Below, piece by piece: positions 55,023 to 64,000 of a stretch of DNA of 64,000 nucleotides (the first letter of the stretch is position 1; each line of letters begins with the position of its first letter). The DNA lies in assembly GCF_014199435.1 (NCBI RefSeq), contig NZ_JACIJP010000001.1:1240001-1304000 (forward strand), read 5' to 3'. The DNA is from Sphingobium subterraneum (GTDB taxonomy: Bacteria; Pseudomonadota; Alphaproteobacteria; Sphingomonadales; Sphingomonadaceae). The position numbers and the translations under genes were made by a program. Below the pieces are notes generated by a model. It was not told the origin of the DNA and searched no databases. It saw only the letters and a program-made list of their open reading frames with translations.

Positions 55023-55907
55023 ATGTCCATTCTCGTCAACAAGAATACAAAGGTCATCACGCAAGGGATGACGGGTGCGACCGGAACCTTCCATACCGAG
55101 CAGGCGCTCGCTTATGGAACGCAGATGGTTGCGGGCGTCACGCCGGGCAAGGGCGGGTCGACCCATATCGGCCTGCCGATGTTCGACACCGTGGCTCAGG
55201 CCAGGGAAGCCACCGGCGCGGATGCGTCGGTCGTCTATGTTCCGCCGCCATTCGCAGCGGACTCGATCCTCGAAGCGATCGACGCGGAAATTCCGCTCAT
55301 CGTCTGCATCACCGAAGGCATTCCCGTGCTCGACATGGTCCGCGTCAAGCGCGCCCTTTCGGGCAGCAAGTCGCGCCTCATCGGCCCGAACTGCCCCGGC
55401 GTCCTGACACCGGGCGAATGCAAGATCGGCATCATGCCAGGCAACATCTTCAAGAAGGGCAGCGTTGGCGTGGTTTCCCGCTCCGGCACTCTGACCTATG
55501 AAGCGGTGTTCCAGACATCGAACGCGGGTCTGGGTCAGACGACGGCGGTCGGCATCGGTGGCGATCCGGTCAACGGCACCAACTTCATCGACGTGCTGGA
55601 ACTCTTCCTCGCCGACGAGGCAACGCAGAGCATCATTATGATCGGCGAAATCGGCGGCGACGCCGAAGAACAGGCCGCTCAGTTCCTGATCGACGAAGCC
55701 AAGAAGGGCCGCAAGAAGCCGATGGCCGGTTTCATCGCCGGGCGCACCGCCCCTCCGGGCCGTCGCATGGGTCATGCCGGTGCGATCGTTTCCGGTGGCA
55801 AGGGCGACGCGGAAAGCAAAATCGCGGCGATGGAAGCCGCCGGAATCAAGGTTGCCGCCAGCCCCTCAGCGCTCGGCACCACGCTGCTGGAAGTACTAAA
55901 CGGCTGA
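55023..55907 (+). CDS. sucD: Succinyl-CoA synthetase alpha subunit
   Basis: Alpha subunit of succinate-CoA ligase, which makes ATP or GTP from succinyl-CoA and carries the phosphohistidine. The 294-residue protein has the CoA site [40 protein letters not shown], and the phosphorylated His in [16 protein letters not shown] (about residue 253). The beta subunit gene sucC, normally just upstream, is absent: mdh is 90 nt upstream. In several sphingomonads sucC lies elsewhere. It is followed by sucA after 72 nt. Confidence 0.96.
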   Translation: MSILVNKNTKVITQGMTGATGTFHTEQALAYGTQMVAGVTPGKGGSTHIGLPMFDTVAQAREATGADASVVYVPPPFAADSILEAIDAEIPLIVCITEGIPVLDMVRVKRALSGSKSRLIGPNCPGVLTPGECKIGIMPGNIFKKGSVGVVSRSGTLTYEAVFQTSNAGLGQTTAVGIGGDPVNGTNFIDVLELFLADEATQSIIMIGEIGGDAEEQAAQFLIDEAKKGRKKPMAGFIAGRTAPPGRRMGHAGAIVSGGKGDAESKIAAMEAAGIKVAASPSALGTTLLEVLNG

Positions 55908-55979
55908 TGCCGCATATCATGGTCCGGCGGTAAGGCATCGCCGGACCCACTTCCCTCCCCGGAAGGCAAGGATCGGATC

Positions 55980-58793
55980 ATGGGTTACGAAGGTCAGGAA
56001 TTCGAAGGCGCGAGTGAGGTCGAGCAAGGCCCAAGCTGGACACGCACCAACTGGCCCCCGATTGACACCGATGATCTGACCGCCGCGCTTGATCCGACCC
56101 AAATGGCCGTCGCCGTGAAGGCAGCTGCCAAGTCGGCCGGTCGTGCGCTGGGCGAAGCCGAACTGGCGGAAGCCGCGAGCGACTCCATTCGCGCCATGAT
56201 GCTCATCCGCACCTATCGGGTGCGCGGGCACCTCGCCGCCAATCTCGATCCGCTGGGCCTTTCCAAGCGCGAATTGCCTGCTGATCTTACGCCCGAATAT
56301 CATGGCTTTACTGGTGCTGCGCTCGACCGGAAAGTCTATCTCGGCGGTACGCTTGGCCTGCAATATGGCACGGTGCGCGAAGTCGTCGACATTCTGCGCG
56401 CCAATTACTGCGGCAATGTCGGCCTGGAATATATGCACATTGCCGATGTGGAGGAGCGCCGCTTCCTGCAGGACCGCATGGAAGGTGCGGACAAGGTCAT
56501 CGACTTCACGCCCGAGGGCAAGAAGGCGATCCTGTCCAAGGTAATTCACGCCGAGCAATACGAGCGCTTCCTTGGCAAGAAATATGTCGGCACGAAGCGC
56601 TTCGGCCTCGACGGCGGCGAATCGATGATCCCCGCGCTCGAAGCCGTCATCAAATATGGCGGCGCCATGGGCGTGCGCGAGATCGTGTATGGCATGGCCC
56701 ATCGCGGCCGCCTTAACGTGCTGGCCAACGTGATGGCCAAGGGCTTTCAGGTCATCTTCCACGAATTTTCGGGCGGCACGGCAAACCCGGAGGATGTCGG
56801 CGGATCGGGCGACGTCAAATATCACCTGGGCACATCGACCGACCGCGAATTCGACGGCGTCAACGTCCATATGTCGCTCGTGCCGAACCCTTCCCACCTC
56901 GAAACGGTCGACCCGATCGTGCTCGGCAAGGTGCGCGCTCAGCAGGTGTTCCGGGGCGACCTCGGCAAGCATGAGCAGGTTCTGCCCGTGCTCATCCACG
57001 GCGACGCGGCCTTTGCGGGTCAGGGCATTGTGTGGGAATGCTTCGGCTTTTCCGGCATCCGGGGCTACAATACCGGCGGCTGCATCCATTTCGTCGTGAA
57101 CAATCAAGTGGGCTTTACCACCTCGCCGCAGTTCGCGCGCTCCTCCCCCTACCCCAGCGATGTGGCCAAGGGCGTGATGGCACCGATTCTGCACGTCAAC
57201 GGCGACGATCCCGAAGCGGTGACCTTCGCGTGCAAGCTTGCGATCGAATATCGCCAGACCTTCCACCGCGACATCGTGATCGACATGTGGTGCTATCGCC
57301 GCTTCGGCCACAACGAGGGTGACGAGCCGAGCTTTACCCAGCCGCTGATGTACAAGGAAATCCGCCAGCATCCGCCGGTCAGCGAGGTCTACGCCACAAG
57401 GCTGAAGGCGCAGGGCGTCATTGACGACGGCTTCACCGCTGAGGTGACGACCGCTTTCACCGATCATCTGGAAAGCGAATTCCAGGCGGCGGCCAGCTAC
57501 AAGGCGAATAAGGCCGACTGGTTCGCGGGGCGCTGGTCCGGCCTGCACCAGCCCGCCGACATCGAAACCGCTCGCAAGAATGTCGACACCGCGATCGAGA
57601 AGAAACTGCTCGACAGCCTTGGCCGCACGCTGACCACGGTTCCGGAAGGGCACAACGTCCACAAGACGCTGCGCCGTATCCTGGAGGCCAAGGCGGAGAT
57701 GTTCCGCACTGGCGCCGGCTTCGACTGGGCAACCGGTGAAGCGCTGGCGTTCGGCAGCCTGCTGACCGAAGGCTATGGCGTGCGCCTGTCGGGTCAGGAT
57801 TCCGGGCGCGGCACGTTCAGCCATCGCCACTCCGTCTGGGTCGATCAGGACACGGAAGCGAAATATATCCCGCTCTCCACCGTGCCGCATGGCCGGTTCG
57901 AGGTGCTGGACAGCCCGCTTTCCGAATATGGCGTGCTCGGTTTCGAATATGGCTATGCCATGGCTGACCCCAAGTCGCTCGTCATCTGGGAAGCGCAGTT
58001 CGGCGATTTCGCCAACGGTGCGCAGATCGTGATCGATCAGTATATTTCTTCGTCGGAGTCCAAGTGGTTGCGCGCCAATGGCCTCGTTCTCCTCCTGCCT
58101 CACGGCTACGAGGGACAGGGACCGGAACATAGCTCGGCGCGTCTGGAACGGTTCCTCCAGCTCTGCGCGGAGGGAAATATTCAGGTCGCCAACTGCACCA
58201 CTCCGGCGAACTATTTCCACATCCTGCGTCGCCAGATGCTGCGTCCCTTCCGCAAGCCATTGATCATCATGGCGCCCAAGTCCCTGCTGCGCTCCAAGGC
58301 GGCCGTCAGCAATGTCGAGGATTTCCTCGGCGACAACCACTTCATGCGCATCCTGTCCGACACCAACCCGGCGCCCGATGCGGACACCACGCGCCTGGTG
58401 CTGTGCAGCGGCAAGGTTGCCTATGACCTGATCGAGGCACGCGACTCGGCGGGAGACAAGGGCACGCAGATCGTCCGTATCGAACAGCTCTACCCCTTCC
58501 CCACCGAAGCGCTCGCCGTTCGCCTGAAGCGGATGACAAACCTCAAAGAGGTGATCTGGTGCCAGGAAGAGCCGCGCAACAACGGCGCGTGGTTCTTCGT
58601 CGAACCTTATATCGAGGAAGCTCTGGAAATGGCGGGCAAGGCGCCAATGCGCGCGCGCTATGCCGGGCGCAAGGCGGCGGCGTCTCCCGCTACCGGCCTC
58701 GCCAAGCGCCACCTTGCCGAACAGGGTGCGCTGATCGCCGATGCATTGGGCCACAGTGTCCGTACCGAAATCAAACGCCAGAAGAAGGCTTGA
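55980..58793 (+). CDS. sucA: 2-oxoglutarate dehydrogenase E1 component
   Basis: Thiamine-diphosphate-dependent E1 of the 2-oxoglutarate dehydrogenase complex. The 937-residue protein has the expected order: MLIRTYRVRGHLAANLDPLG near the N-terminus, GMAHRGRLNVLANVMAKGFQ, the thiamine-diphosphate segment GDAAFAGQGIVWECFGFSGI, VDMWCYRRFGHNEGDEPSF-like region, and the C-terminal domain with YEGQGPEHSSARLERFLQL. Length is normal. It lies directly before sucB (3-nt gap). A 1348-codon open frame on the opposite strand spans this and the next gene but is not coding. Confidence 0.98.
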   Translation: MGYEGQEFEGASEVEQGPSWTRTNWPPIDTDDLTAALDPTQMAVAVKAAAKSAGRALGEAELAEAASDSIRAMMLIRTYRVRGHLAANLDPLGLSKRELPADLTPEYHGFTGAALDRKVYLGGTLGLQYGTVREVVDILRANYCGNVGLEYMHIADVEERRFLQDRMEGADKVIDFTPEGKKAILSKVIHAEQYERFLGKKYVGTKRFGLDGGESMIPALEAVIKYGGAMGVREIVYGMAHRGRLNVLANVMAKGFQVIFHEFSGGTANPEDVGGSGDVKYHLGTSTDREFDGVNVHMSLVPNPSHLETVDPIVLGKVRAQQVFRGDLGKHEQVLPVLIHGDAAFAGQGIVWECFGFSGIRGYNTGGCIHFVVNNQVGFTTSPQFARSSPYPSDVAKGVMAPILHVNGDDPEAVTFACKLAIEYRQTFHRDIVIDMWCYRRFGHNEGDEPSFTQPLMYKEIRQHPPVSEVYATRLKAQGVIDDGFTAEVTTAFTDHLESEFQAAASYKANKADWFAGRWSGLHQPADIETARKNVDTAIEKKLLDSLGRTLTTVPEGHNVHKTLRRILEAKAEMFRTGAGFDWATGEALAFGSLLTEGYGVRLSGQDSGRGTFSHRHSVWVDQDTEAKYIPLSTVPHGRFEVLDSPLSEYGVLGFEYGYAMADPKSLVIWEAQFGDFANGAQIVIDQYISSSESKWLRANGLVLLLPHGYEGQGPEHSSARLERFLQLCAEGNIQVANCTTPANYFHILRRQMLRPFRKPLIIMAPKSLLRSKAAVSNVEDFLGDNHFMRILSDTNPAPDADTTRLVLCSGKVAYDLIEARDSAGDKGTQIVRIEQLYPFPTEALAVRLKRMTNLKEVIWCQEEPRNNGAWFFVEPYIEEALEMAGKAPMRARYAGRKAAASPATGLAKRHLAEQGALIADALGHSVRTEIKRQKKA

Positions 58794-58796
58794 ACC

Positions 58797-60053
<1,257 letters not shown>

Positions 60054-60085
60054 GTTCGAAATTGCGCTAGGGAATGGAGTGAACA

Positions 60086-61486
60086 ATGGCTGAGTTCGAC
60101 TATGACGTGCTGGTGATCGGCGCGGGTCCTGGCGGATATGTCGCGGCCATTCGTGCCGCCCAGCTGGGTCTGAAGACCGCTTGCGCGGAAAGCCGGGAGA
60201 CGCTGGGCGGAACGTGCCTCAACGTCGGATGCATCCCGTCCAAGGCATTGCTTCACGCGTCCGAACTGTTCGAAGAAGCAGCGTCCGGTTCGCTCGCCAA
60301 ATTCGGGGTGAAGATCTCCGGAGCCGAACTGGACCTCCCGGCCATGCTGGGTGAAAAGGACAAGGCCGTGAAGGGCCTGACCGGCGGCATCGAATTCCTG
60401 TTCAAGAAGAACAAGGTCGACTGGCTTAAGGGCCGCGCGACCTTCACCGGACCGCACGCCGTGACCGTTGCGGGCAAGGCCGTCACCGCCAAGAATATCG
60501 TCATCGCCACTGGATCCAGCGTAACCCCTCTGCCGGGCGTGGCCATCGACAATGACGGCGGCGTGGTGGTCGATTCGACCGGCGGACTCTCGCTTGCCAA
60601 GGTGCCCGAGCATATGGTCGTCATCGGCGGCGGCGTAATCGGGCTGGAGCTGGGTTCTGTCTGGCGTCGCCTTGGCGCGAAGGTCACGGTCGTCGAATAT
60701 CTCGATCAGATCCTGCCCGGCATGGACGGCGACGTGCGGAAAGAAGCGGCCAAGATTTTCAAGAAGCAGGGCTTTGCCATCAAGACCGGCACGAAAGTGA
60801 CCGGCGTTACCGTCAATGGCAAGAGTGCGACCGTCACGGTCGAACCTGCTGCGGGCGGTGCCAGCGAAGCGATCGATGCGGATGTCGTGCTGGTCGCCAT
60901 AGGCCGTCGTGCCAACACCGAAGGTCTGGGTCTGGACGCCATAGGCCTTGCCCTCAATGCGCGCGGCCAGATCGAGACCGATCACGAGTTCGCGACGACC
61001 GTACCGGGCGTATGGGCGATCGGGGACGTGATTCCGGGGCCCATGCTCGCCCACAAGGCGGAGGATGAAGGCGTCGCGGTCGCGGAAAACATCGCGGGCC
61101 TGACCGGCATCGTCAATCATGATGTCATCCCCGCCGTCGTCTATACCCACCCCGAAATCGCCAGCGTCGGTCTGACCGAGGAGCAGGCGAAAGAGCGCGG
61201 CGCCATCAAGATCGGCAAGTTCCCGATGATGGCGAACAGCCGCGCCAAGGCGAACGACGATACGGACGGCTTCGTCAAGATTATCGCCGATGCGGACAGC
61301 GACCGGGTGCTGGGGGTTCACATCATTGCCACGCCCGCCGGTACGATGATCGCGCAGGCGGCCCAAGCGATGGAGTTCGGGGCGTCCTCGGAAGACATCG
61401 CCTACACCTGCCACGCGCACCCGACGCACAACGAGGCCGTCAAGGAAGCGGCGATGGCGGTGCGGGGCCAACCCATCCATATCTAA
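60086..61486 (+). CDS. lpdA: Dihydrolipoamide dehydrogenase (E3)
   Basis: Flavoprotein that reoxidises dihydrolipoyl groups with NAD+. The 466-residue protein has the FAD site VLVIGAGPGGYVAAIRAAQL, the redox disulfide GGTCLNVGCIPSKALLHASE, the NAD site VVIGGGVIGLELGSVWRRLG, and the C-terminal dimer interface with the catalytic His in CHAHPTHNEAVKEAAM. Length is normal. As the last gene of sucA-sucB-lpdA it probably serves the 2-oxoglutarate complex; a pyruvate-complex copy could exist elsewhere. A strong terminator follows. Confidence 0.98.
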   Translation: MAEFDYDVLVIGAGPGGYVAAIRAAQLGLKTACAESRETLGGTCLNVGCIPSKALLHASELFEEAASGSLAKFGVKISGAELDLPAMLGEKDKAVKGLTGGIEFLFKKNKVDWLKGRATFTGPHAVTVAGKAVTAKNIVIATGSSVTPLPGVAIDNDGGVVVDSTGGLSLAKVPEHMVVIGGGVIGLELGSVWRRLGAKVTVVEYLDQILPGMDGDVRKEAAKIFKKQGFAIKTGTKVTGVTVNGKSATVTVEPAAGGASEAIDADVVLVAIGRRANTEGLGLDAIGLALNARGQIETDHEFATTVPGVWAIGDVIPGPMLAHKAEDEGVAVAENIAGLTGIVNHDVIPAVVYTHPEIASVGLTEEQAKERGAIKIGKFPMMANSRAKANDDTDGFVKIIADADSDRVLGVHIIATPAGTMIAQAAQAMEFGASSEDIAYTCHAHPTHNEAVKEAAMAVRGQPIHI

Positions 61487-61539
61487 AGCGTAGCAGAAAA
61501 AGTGGCGTGACGGTTTCCGTTTGCGCTTGAACCAAGCAG

Positions 61540-61577
61540 AAAAAGAGCGGAGAGGCCCGGCCTGCTCCGCTCTTTTT
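61540..61577. terminator. Bidirectional terminator between lpdA and ftsH
   Basis: AAAAAGAGCGGAG (61540-61552), 12-nt loop, CTCCGCTCTTTTT (61565-61577): an inverted repeat of 13 bases per arm with an A-run on one side and a T-run on the other. It lies between the convergent lpdA and ftsH and can end transcripts from both directions. Confidence 0.9.
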
Positions 61578-61604
61578 CACTTCAACCCGTGCGGGTGAAA
61601 GCTC

Positions 61605-63554
61605 TCACGCCCCCTGTGGGGCGGCGTCGCCGAACGGCCCCTTGCGCCGACCCGAGCGCGGAATGGACGTGCCCACCGCCGGAATGGAGCTTGGCTTGAT
61701 CTTGGTGCCGTCTTCGCGCGTGATCTCGCCCTTGTCGAGCAGGGTCTTGATCTCGTCCCCGCTCAACGTCTCGTATTCGAGGAGCGCGTTGGCCAGAAGA
61801 TGAAGCTGCGTTTCGTGCTTCTTCAGAAGATCGGTCGCCCGCCCATAGCCCGTCTCGACAATGCTGCGGATTTCCTGATCAATCGCCTTGGCCGTCTCGT
61901 TTGACATATGCACGCGCTGCGACTGGGAATAGCCGAGGAAGGTCTCGCCCTGCTGCTCCTCATATTGGAGCGGACCGAGCTTGTCCGACATGCCCCATTG
62001 CGTCACCATGTCGCGCGCCAGACGGGTGGCGTACTGGATGTCGCTCGAAGCACCGGACGACACCTTGTCATGGCCGAAGATCAGTTCTTCCGCGACGCGT
62101 CCGCCCATGGAAACCGCGAGGTTCGCGTACATCTTGTCCCGGTGATAGCTGTAGCTGTCCCGCTCCGGCAGACGCATGACCATGCCCAGAGCGCGACCGC
62201 GCGGAATAATCGTCGCCTTGTGGATCGGGTCGGACGCGGGCTCGTGCACCGCAACGATGGCGTGACCGGCTTCATGATAAGCGGTCATCTTCTTCTCATC
62301 CTCGGTCATGACCATGGAGCGGCGTTCCGCACCCATCATGACCTTGTCCTTGGCGGCTTCAAATTCCGACATCGCGACCAGACGCTTGCCCCGGCGCGCG
62401 GCCATCAACGCCGCCTCGTTAACGAGGTTGGCGAGATCCGCGCCCGAGAAGCCCGGCGTCCCGCGCGCGATAGTGCGCCCGTCGACATCCGGCGCCAGCG
62501 GCACCTTCTTCATGTGCACTTCGAGAATCTTTACGCGTCCGTCGATGTCGGGACGCGGTACCACGACCTGCCGGTCGAACCGGCCGGGACGCAGCAGTGC
62601 GGGATCAAGCACATCAGGGCGGTTCGTCGCCGCGATGATGATGATGCCCTCATTCGCCTCGAACCCGTCCATTTCGACGAGAAGCTGGTTTAGCGTCTGC
62701 TCGCGCTCGTCATTGCCGTTGCCGAGGCCCGCGCCGCGATGGCGGCCAACCGCGTCGATTTCGTCGATGAAGACGATGCACGGCGCGTTCTTCTTCGCCT
62801 GCTCGAACATGTCGCGCACGCGGCTTGCACCGACGCCCACGAACATTTCCACGAAGTCGGAACCCGATATGGTGAAGAACGGTACGCCGGCCTCACCCGC
62901 GATCGCGCGGGCGAGCAGTGTCTTGCCGGTACCCGGCGAGCCGACCAGCAGTGCGCCCTTGGGGATCTTGCCGCCCAGCCGAGCGAACTTGCCGGGATCC
63001 TTCAGGAACTCGACGATTTCCTGCAATTCCTCGCGCGCTTCATCGATACCGGCAACGTCGTCAAACGTCACGCGGCCCGACTTCTCGGTCAGCAGCTTGG
63101 CTTTCGATTTGCCGAAACCCATGGCGCCGCTTGCACCGCCACCCTTCTGCATCTGGCGCAGAACGAAGAACGCGATGCCCAGGATCAGCAGGAACGGCAG
63201 CGACTGGTAGATAAGGATCATCCACACGCTCGGCTGTTCTTCTGCCTGGCCGCTATACTTGACGCCATAATCGTCGAGCAACGTTGTCAGGCCCGGATCA
63301 TTGACCGGCACCGTCGAGAATTTCTGGTTGTTGGCCAGCACGCCCGTGATGCGGTCCGGCGCGACGGCGACTTCCTTGACCTGATTGTCCTGCACCTTGG
63401 CGCGGAAATCGGAATAGGCAATGCCGGTACCCACCGTACCTGCCGAACGGCCTTCGAACATGGTCACGACCATAAGCAGGGCAACAAGCACCCCAGCCCA
63501 GATCAGCGCGCTCTTGATCCAGGGATTGCCCTGCGGTTCCTTGTCGTCGTTCAT
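61605..63554 (-). CDS. ftsH: ATP-dependent zinc metalloprotease FtsH
   Basis: Membrane-bound AAA+ protease for quality control of membrane proteins and regulators such as RpoH and LpxC. The 649-residue protein has two N-terminal transmembrane helices ([36 protein letters not shown]), Walker [21 protein letters not shown], Walker [13 protein letters not shown], the second region of homology [20 protein letters not shown], and zinc ligands in [14 protein letters not shown] with a distal Asp. The ATG ending at 63554 gives [17 protein letters not shown]; the frame continues upstream toward tilS. It lies 55 nt after tilS. Confidence 0.98.
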   Translation of the reverse strand: MNDDKEPQGNPWIKSALIWAGVLVALLMVVTMFEGRSAGTVGTGIAYSDFRAKVQDNQVKEVAVAPDRITGVLANNQKFSTVPVNDPGLTTLLDDYGVKYSGQAEEQPSVWMILIYQSLPFLLILGIAFFVLRQMQKGGGASGAMGFGKSKAKLLTEKSGRVTFDDVAGIDEAREELQEIVEFLKDPGKFARLGGKIPKGALLVGSPGTGKTLLARAIAGEAGVPFFTISGSDFVEMFVGVGASRVRDMFEQAKKNAPCIVFIDEIDAVGRHRGAGLGNGNDEREQTLNQLLVEMDGFEANEGIIIIAATNRPDVLDPALLRPGRFDRQVVVPRPDIDGRVKILEVHMKKVPLAPDVDGRTIARGTPGFSGADLANLVNEAALMAARRGKRLVAMSEFEAAKDKVMMGAERRSMVMTEDEKKMTAYHEAGHAIVAVHEPASDPIHKATIIPRGRALGMVMRLPERDSYSYHRDKMYANLAVSMGGRVAEELIFGHDKVSSGASSDIQYATRLARDMVTQWGMSDKLGPLQYEEQQGETFLGYSQSQRVHMSNETAKAIDQEIRSIVETGYGRATDLLKKHETQLHLLANALLEYETLSGDEIKTLLDKGEITREDGTKIKPSSIPAVGTSIPRSGRRKGPFGDAAPQGA

Positions 63555-63609
63555 GCTGTCCTCGATTGCTCCGGCACCAAGATAGGCATTACGGAGAAAA
63601 GTACAATAT

Positions 63610-64000
63610 TCAGCGGCTTTTCCGTGCCGGAGCGCGGCGCAAACGCCACACCTCGCCACCCGACAGCAGCCAGTCACTCATGCTGACCTGTCTACCACGG
63701 GAAATCTGAACAATCGCTTTATCCAGCGCATCCCCGCGCGGCGGTTCGTCATTACCCATAAGAGCAAGCATATGGAGGACAAGTCGCCGCCGGATTTCAT
63801 GGGGGAAATCAGTTTTAAGCAGGCTCACCGTTCCCTCGACATCCGCCCGGACATGGTCTTGCGCCAGCGTTGCAACCATCCAATCCAACGCAGCTTCAGC
63901 ATCGGCGAGCGCGGCGGCGCTGCGCGCGACGCTCACCGGATCGATCCAGTCCGCCTGTGCCAGATGGGCCCGCATCGCGGCTCGGTCGAACCGCAGGTCG
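63610..64000 (-). CDS. tilS: tRNA(Ile)-lysidine synthase, C-terminal part (5' end beyond the window)
   Basis: The visible 129 residues read [40 protein letters not shown] and [20 protein letters not shown] and end [16 protein letters not shown], matching the C-terminal region of TilS, which modifies the CAU anticodon of tRNA-Ile with lysidine. The ATPase half, with the SGGxDS motif, would lie beyond 64000. The position directly before ftsH is the usual one in many proteobacteria. The identification rests on this tail plus position. Confidence 0.8.
   Translation of the reverse strand, partial: DLRFDRAAMRAHLAQADWIDPVSVARSAAALADAEAALDWMVATLAQDHVRADVEGTVSLLKTDFPHEIRRRLVLHMLALMGNDEPPRGDALDKAIVQISRGRQVSMSDWLLSGGEVWRLRRAPARKSR

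Overview
The window is a dense, GC-rich bacterial chromosome segment with no insertion sequence, prophage or CRISPR array. Protein resemblance and gene order point to an alphaproteobacterium of the order Sphingomonadales: tilS-ftsH, an mdh-sucD-sucA-sucB-lpdA run without sucC, an aspartate carbamoyltransferase paired with a degenerate dihydroorotase, and a direct-repeat LexA box of the alphaproteobacterial GTTC-N7-GTTC type. I cannot name the genus from the sequence alone.

Layout. 1-3101 (minus): rpsB-tsf-pyrH-frr, with a structured leader before rpsB and hairpins between cistrons. 3237-3590: a small membrane-protein gene behind an SOS-type promoter. 3587-5109: pssA and psd. 5317-9619: icd, an FAD monooxygenase with an apparent frameshift, and a CPA2 antiporter. 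9700-14469 (minus): tig, a family-2 glycosyltransferase, clpP and clpX, with a heat-shock type promoter before clpP; then tRNA-Leu(UAG). 14720-16582: a serine protease with an extra N-terminal domain and a small secreted protein. 16608-21100 (minus): gatC-gatA-glycosyltransferase-gatB. 21240-26209: a DUF3089-like hydrolase, ruvX, a luciferase-like oxidoreductase, pyrB and a pseudo-dihydroorotase. 26206-28816 (minus): a compact ParA / ribbon-helix-helix / SPOR-lipoprotein operon. 28917-31528: purU, a CinA-type protein and map.

31559-42201 (minus) is a complete chemotaxis cluster: two receptors, a STAS protein, CheA, CheR, CheB, CheD, a CheY-type regulator, CheW, and a second CheB whose catalytic histidine is replaced by glutamine. 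42325-45137 holds a flavin reductase and groES-groEL with both a heat-shock type promoter and a CIRCE operator. 45320-51341 holds sppA, an Asp/Glu racemase, a hemerythrin-like protein, rplM-rpsI, ctaA and a MerC-like membrane protein behind a Zur-like palindrome. 51452-61486 is a TCA-cycle block (sdhB, a thioesterase, zapE, mdh, sucD, sucA, sucB, lpdA). The window ends in ftsH and the 3' end of tilS.

Most of the content is core metabolism, translation and protein quality control. The most promising uncharacterised items are the SOS-controlled small membrane protein, the ParA-RHH-SPOR operon, and the chemotaxis operon with its degenerate second CheB and STAS protein. All functional statements come from reading translated sequence and motifs; no database search was possible.
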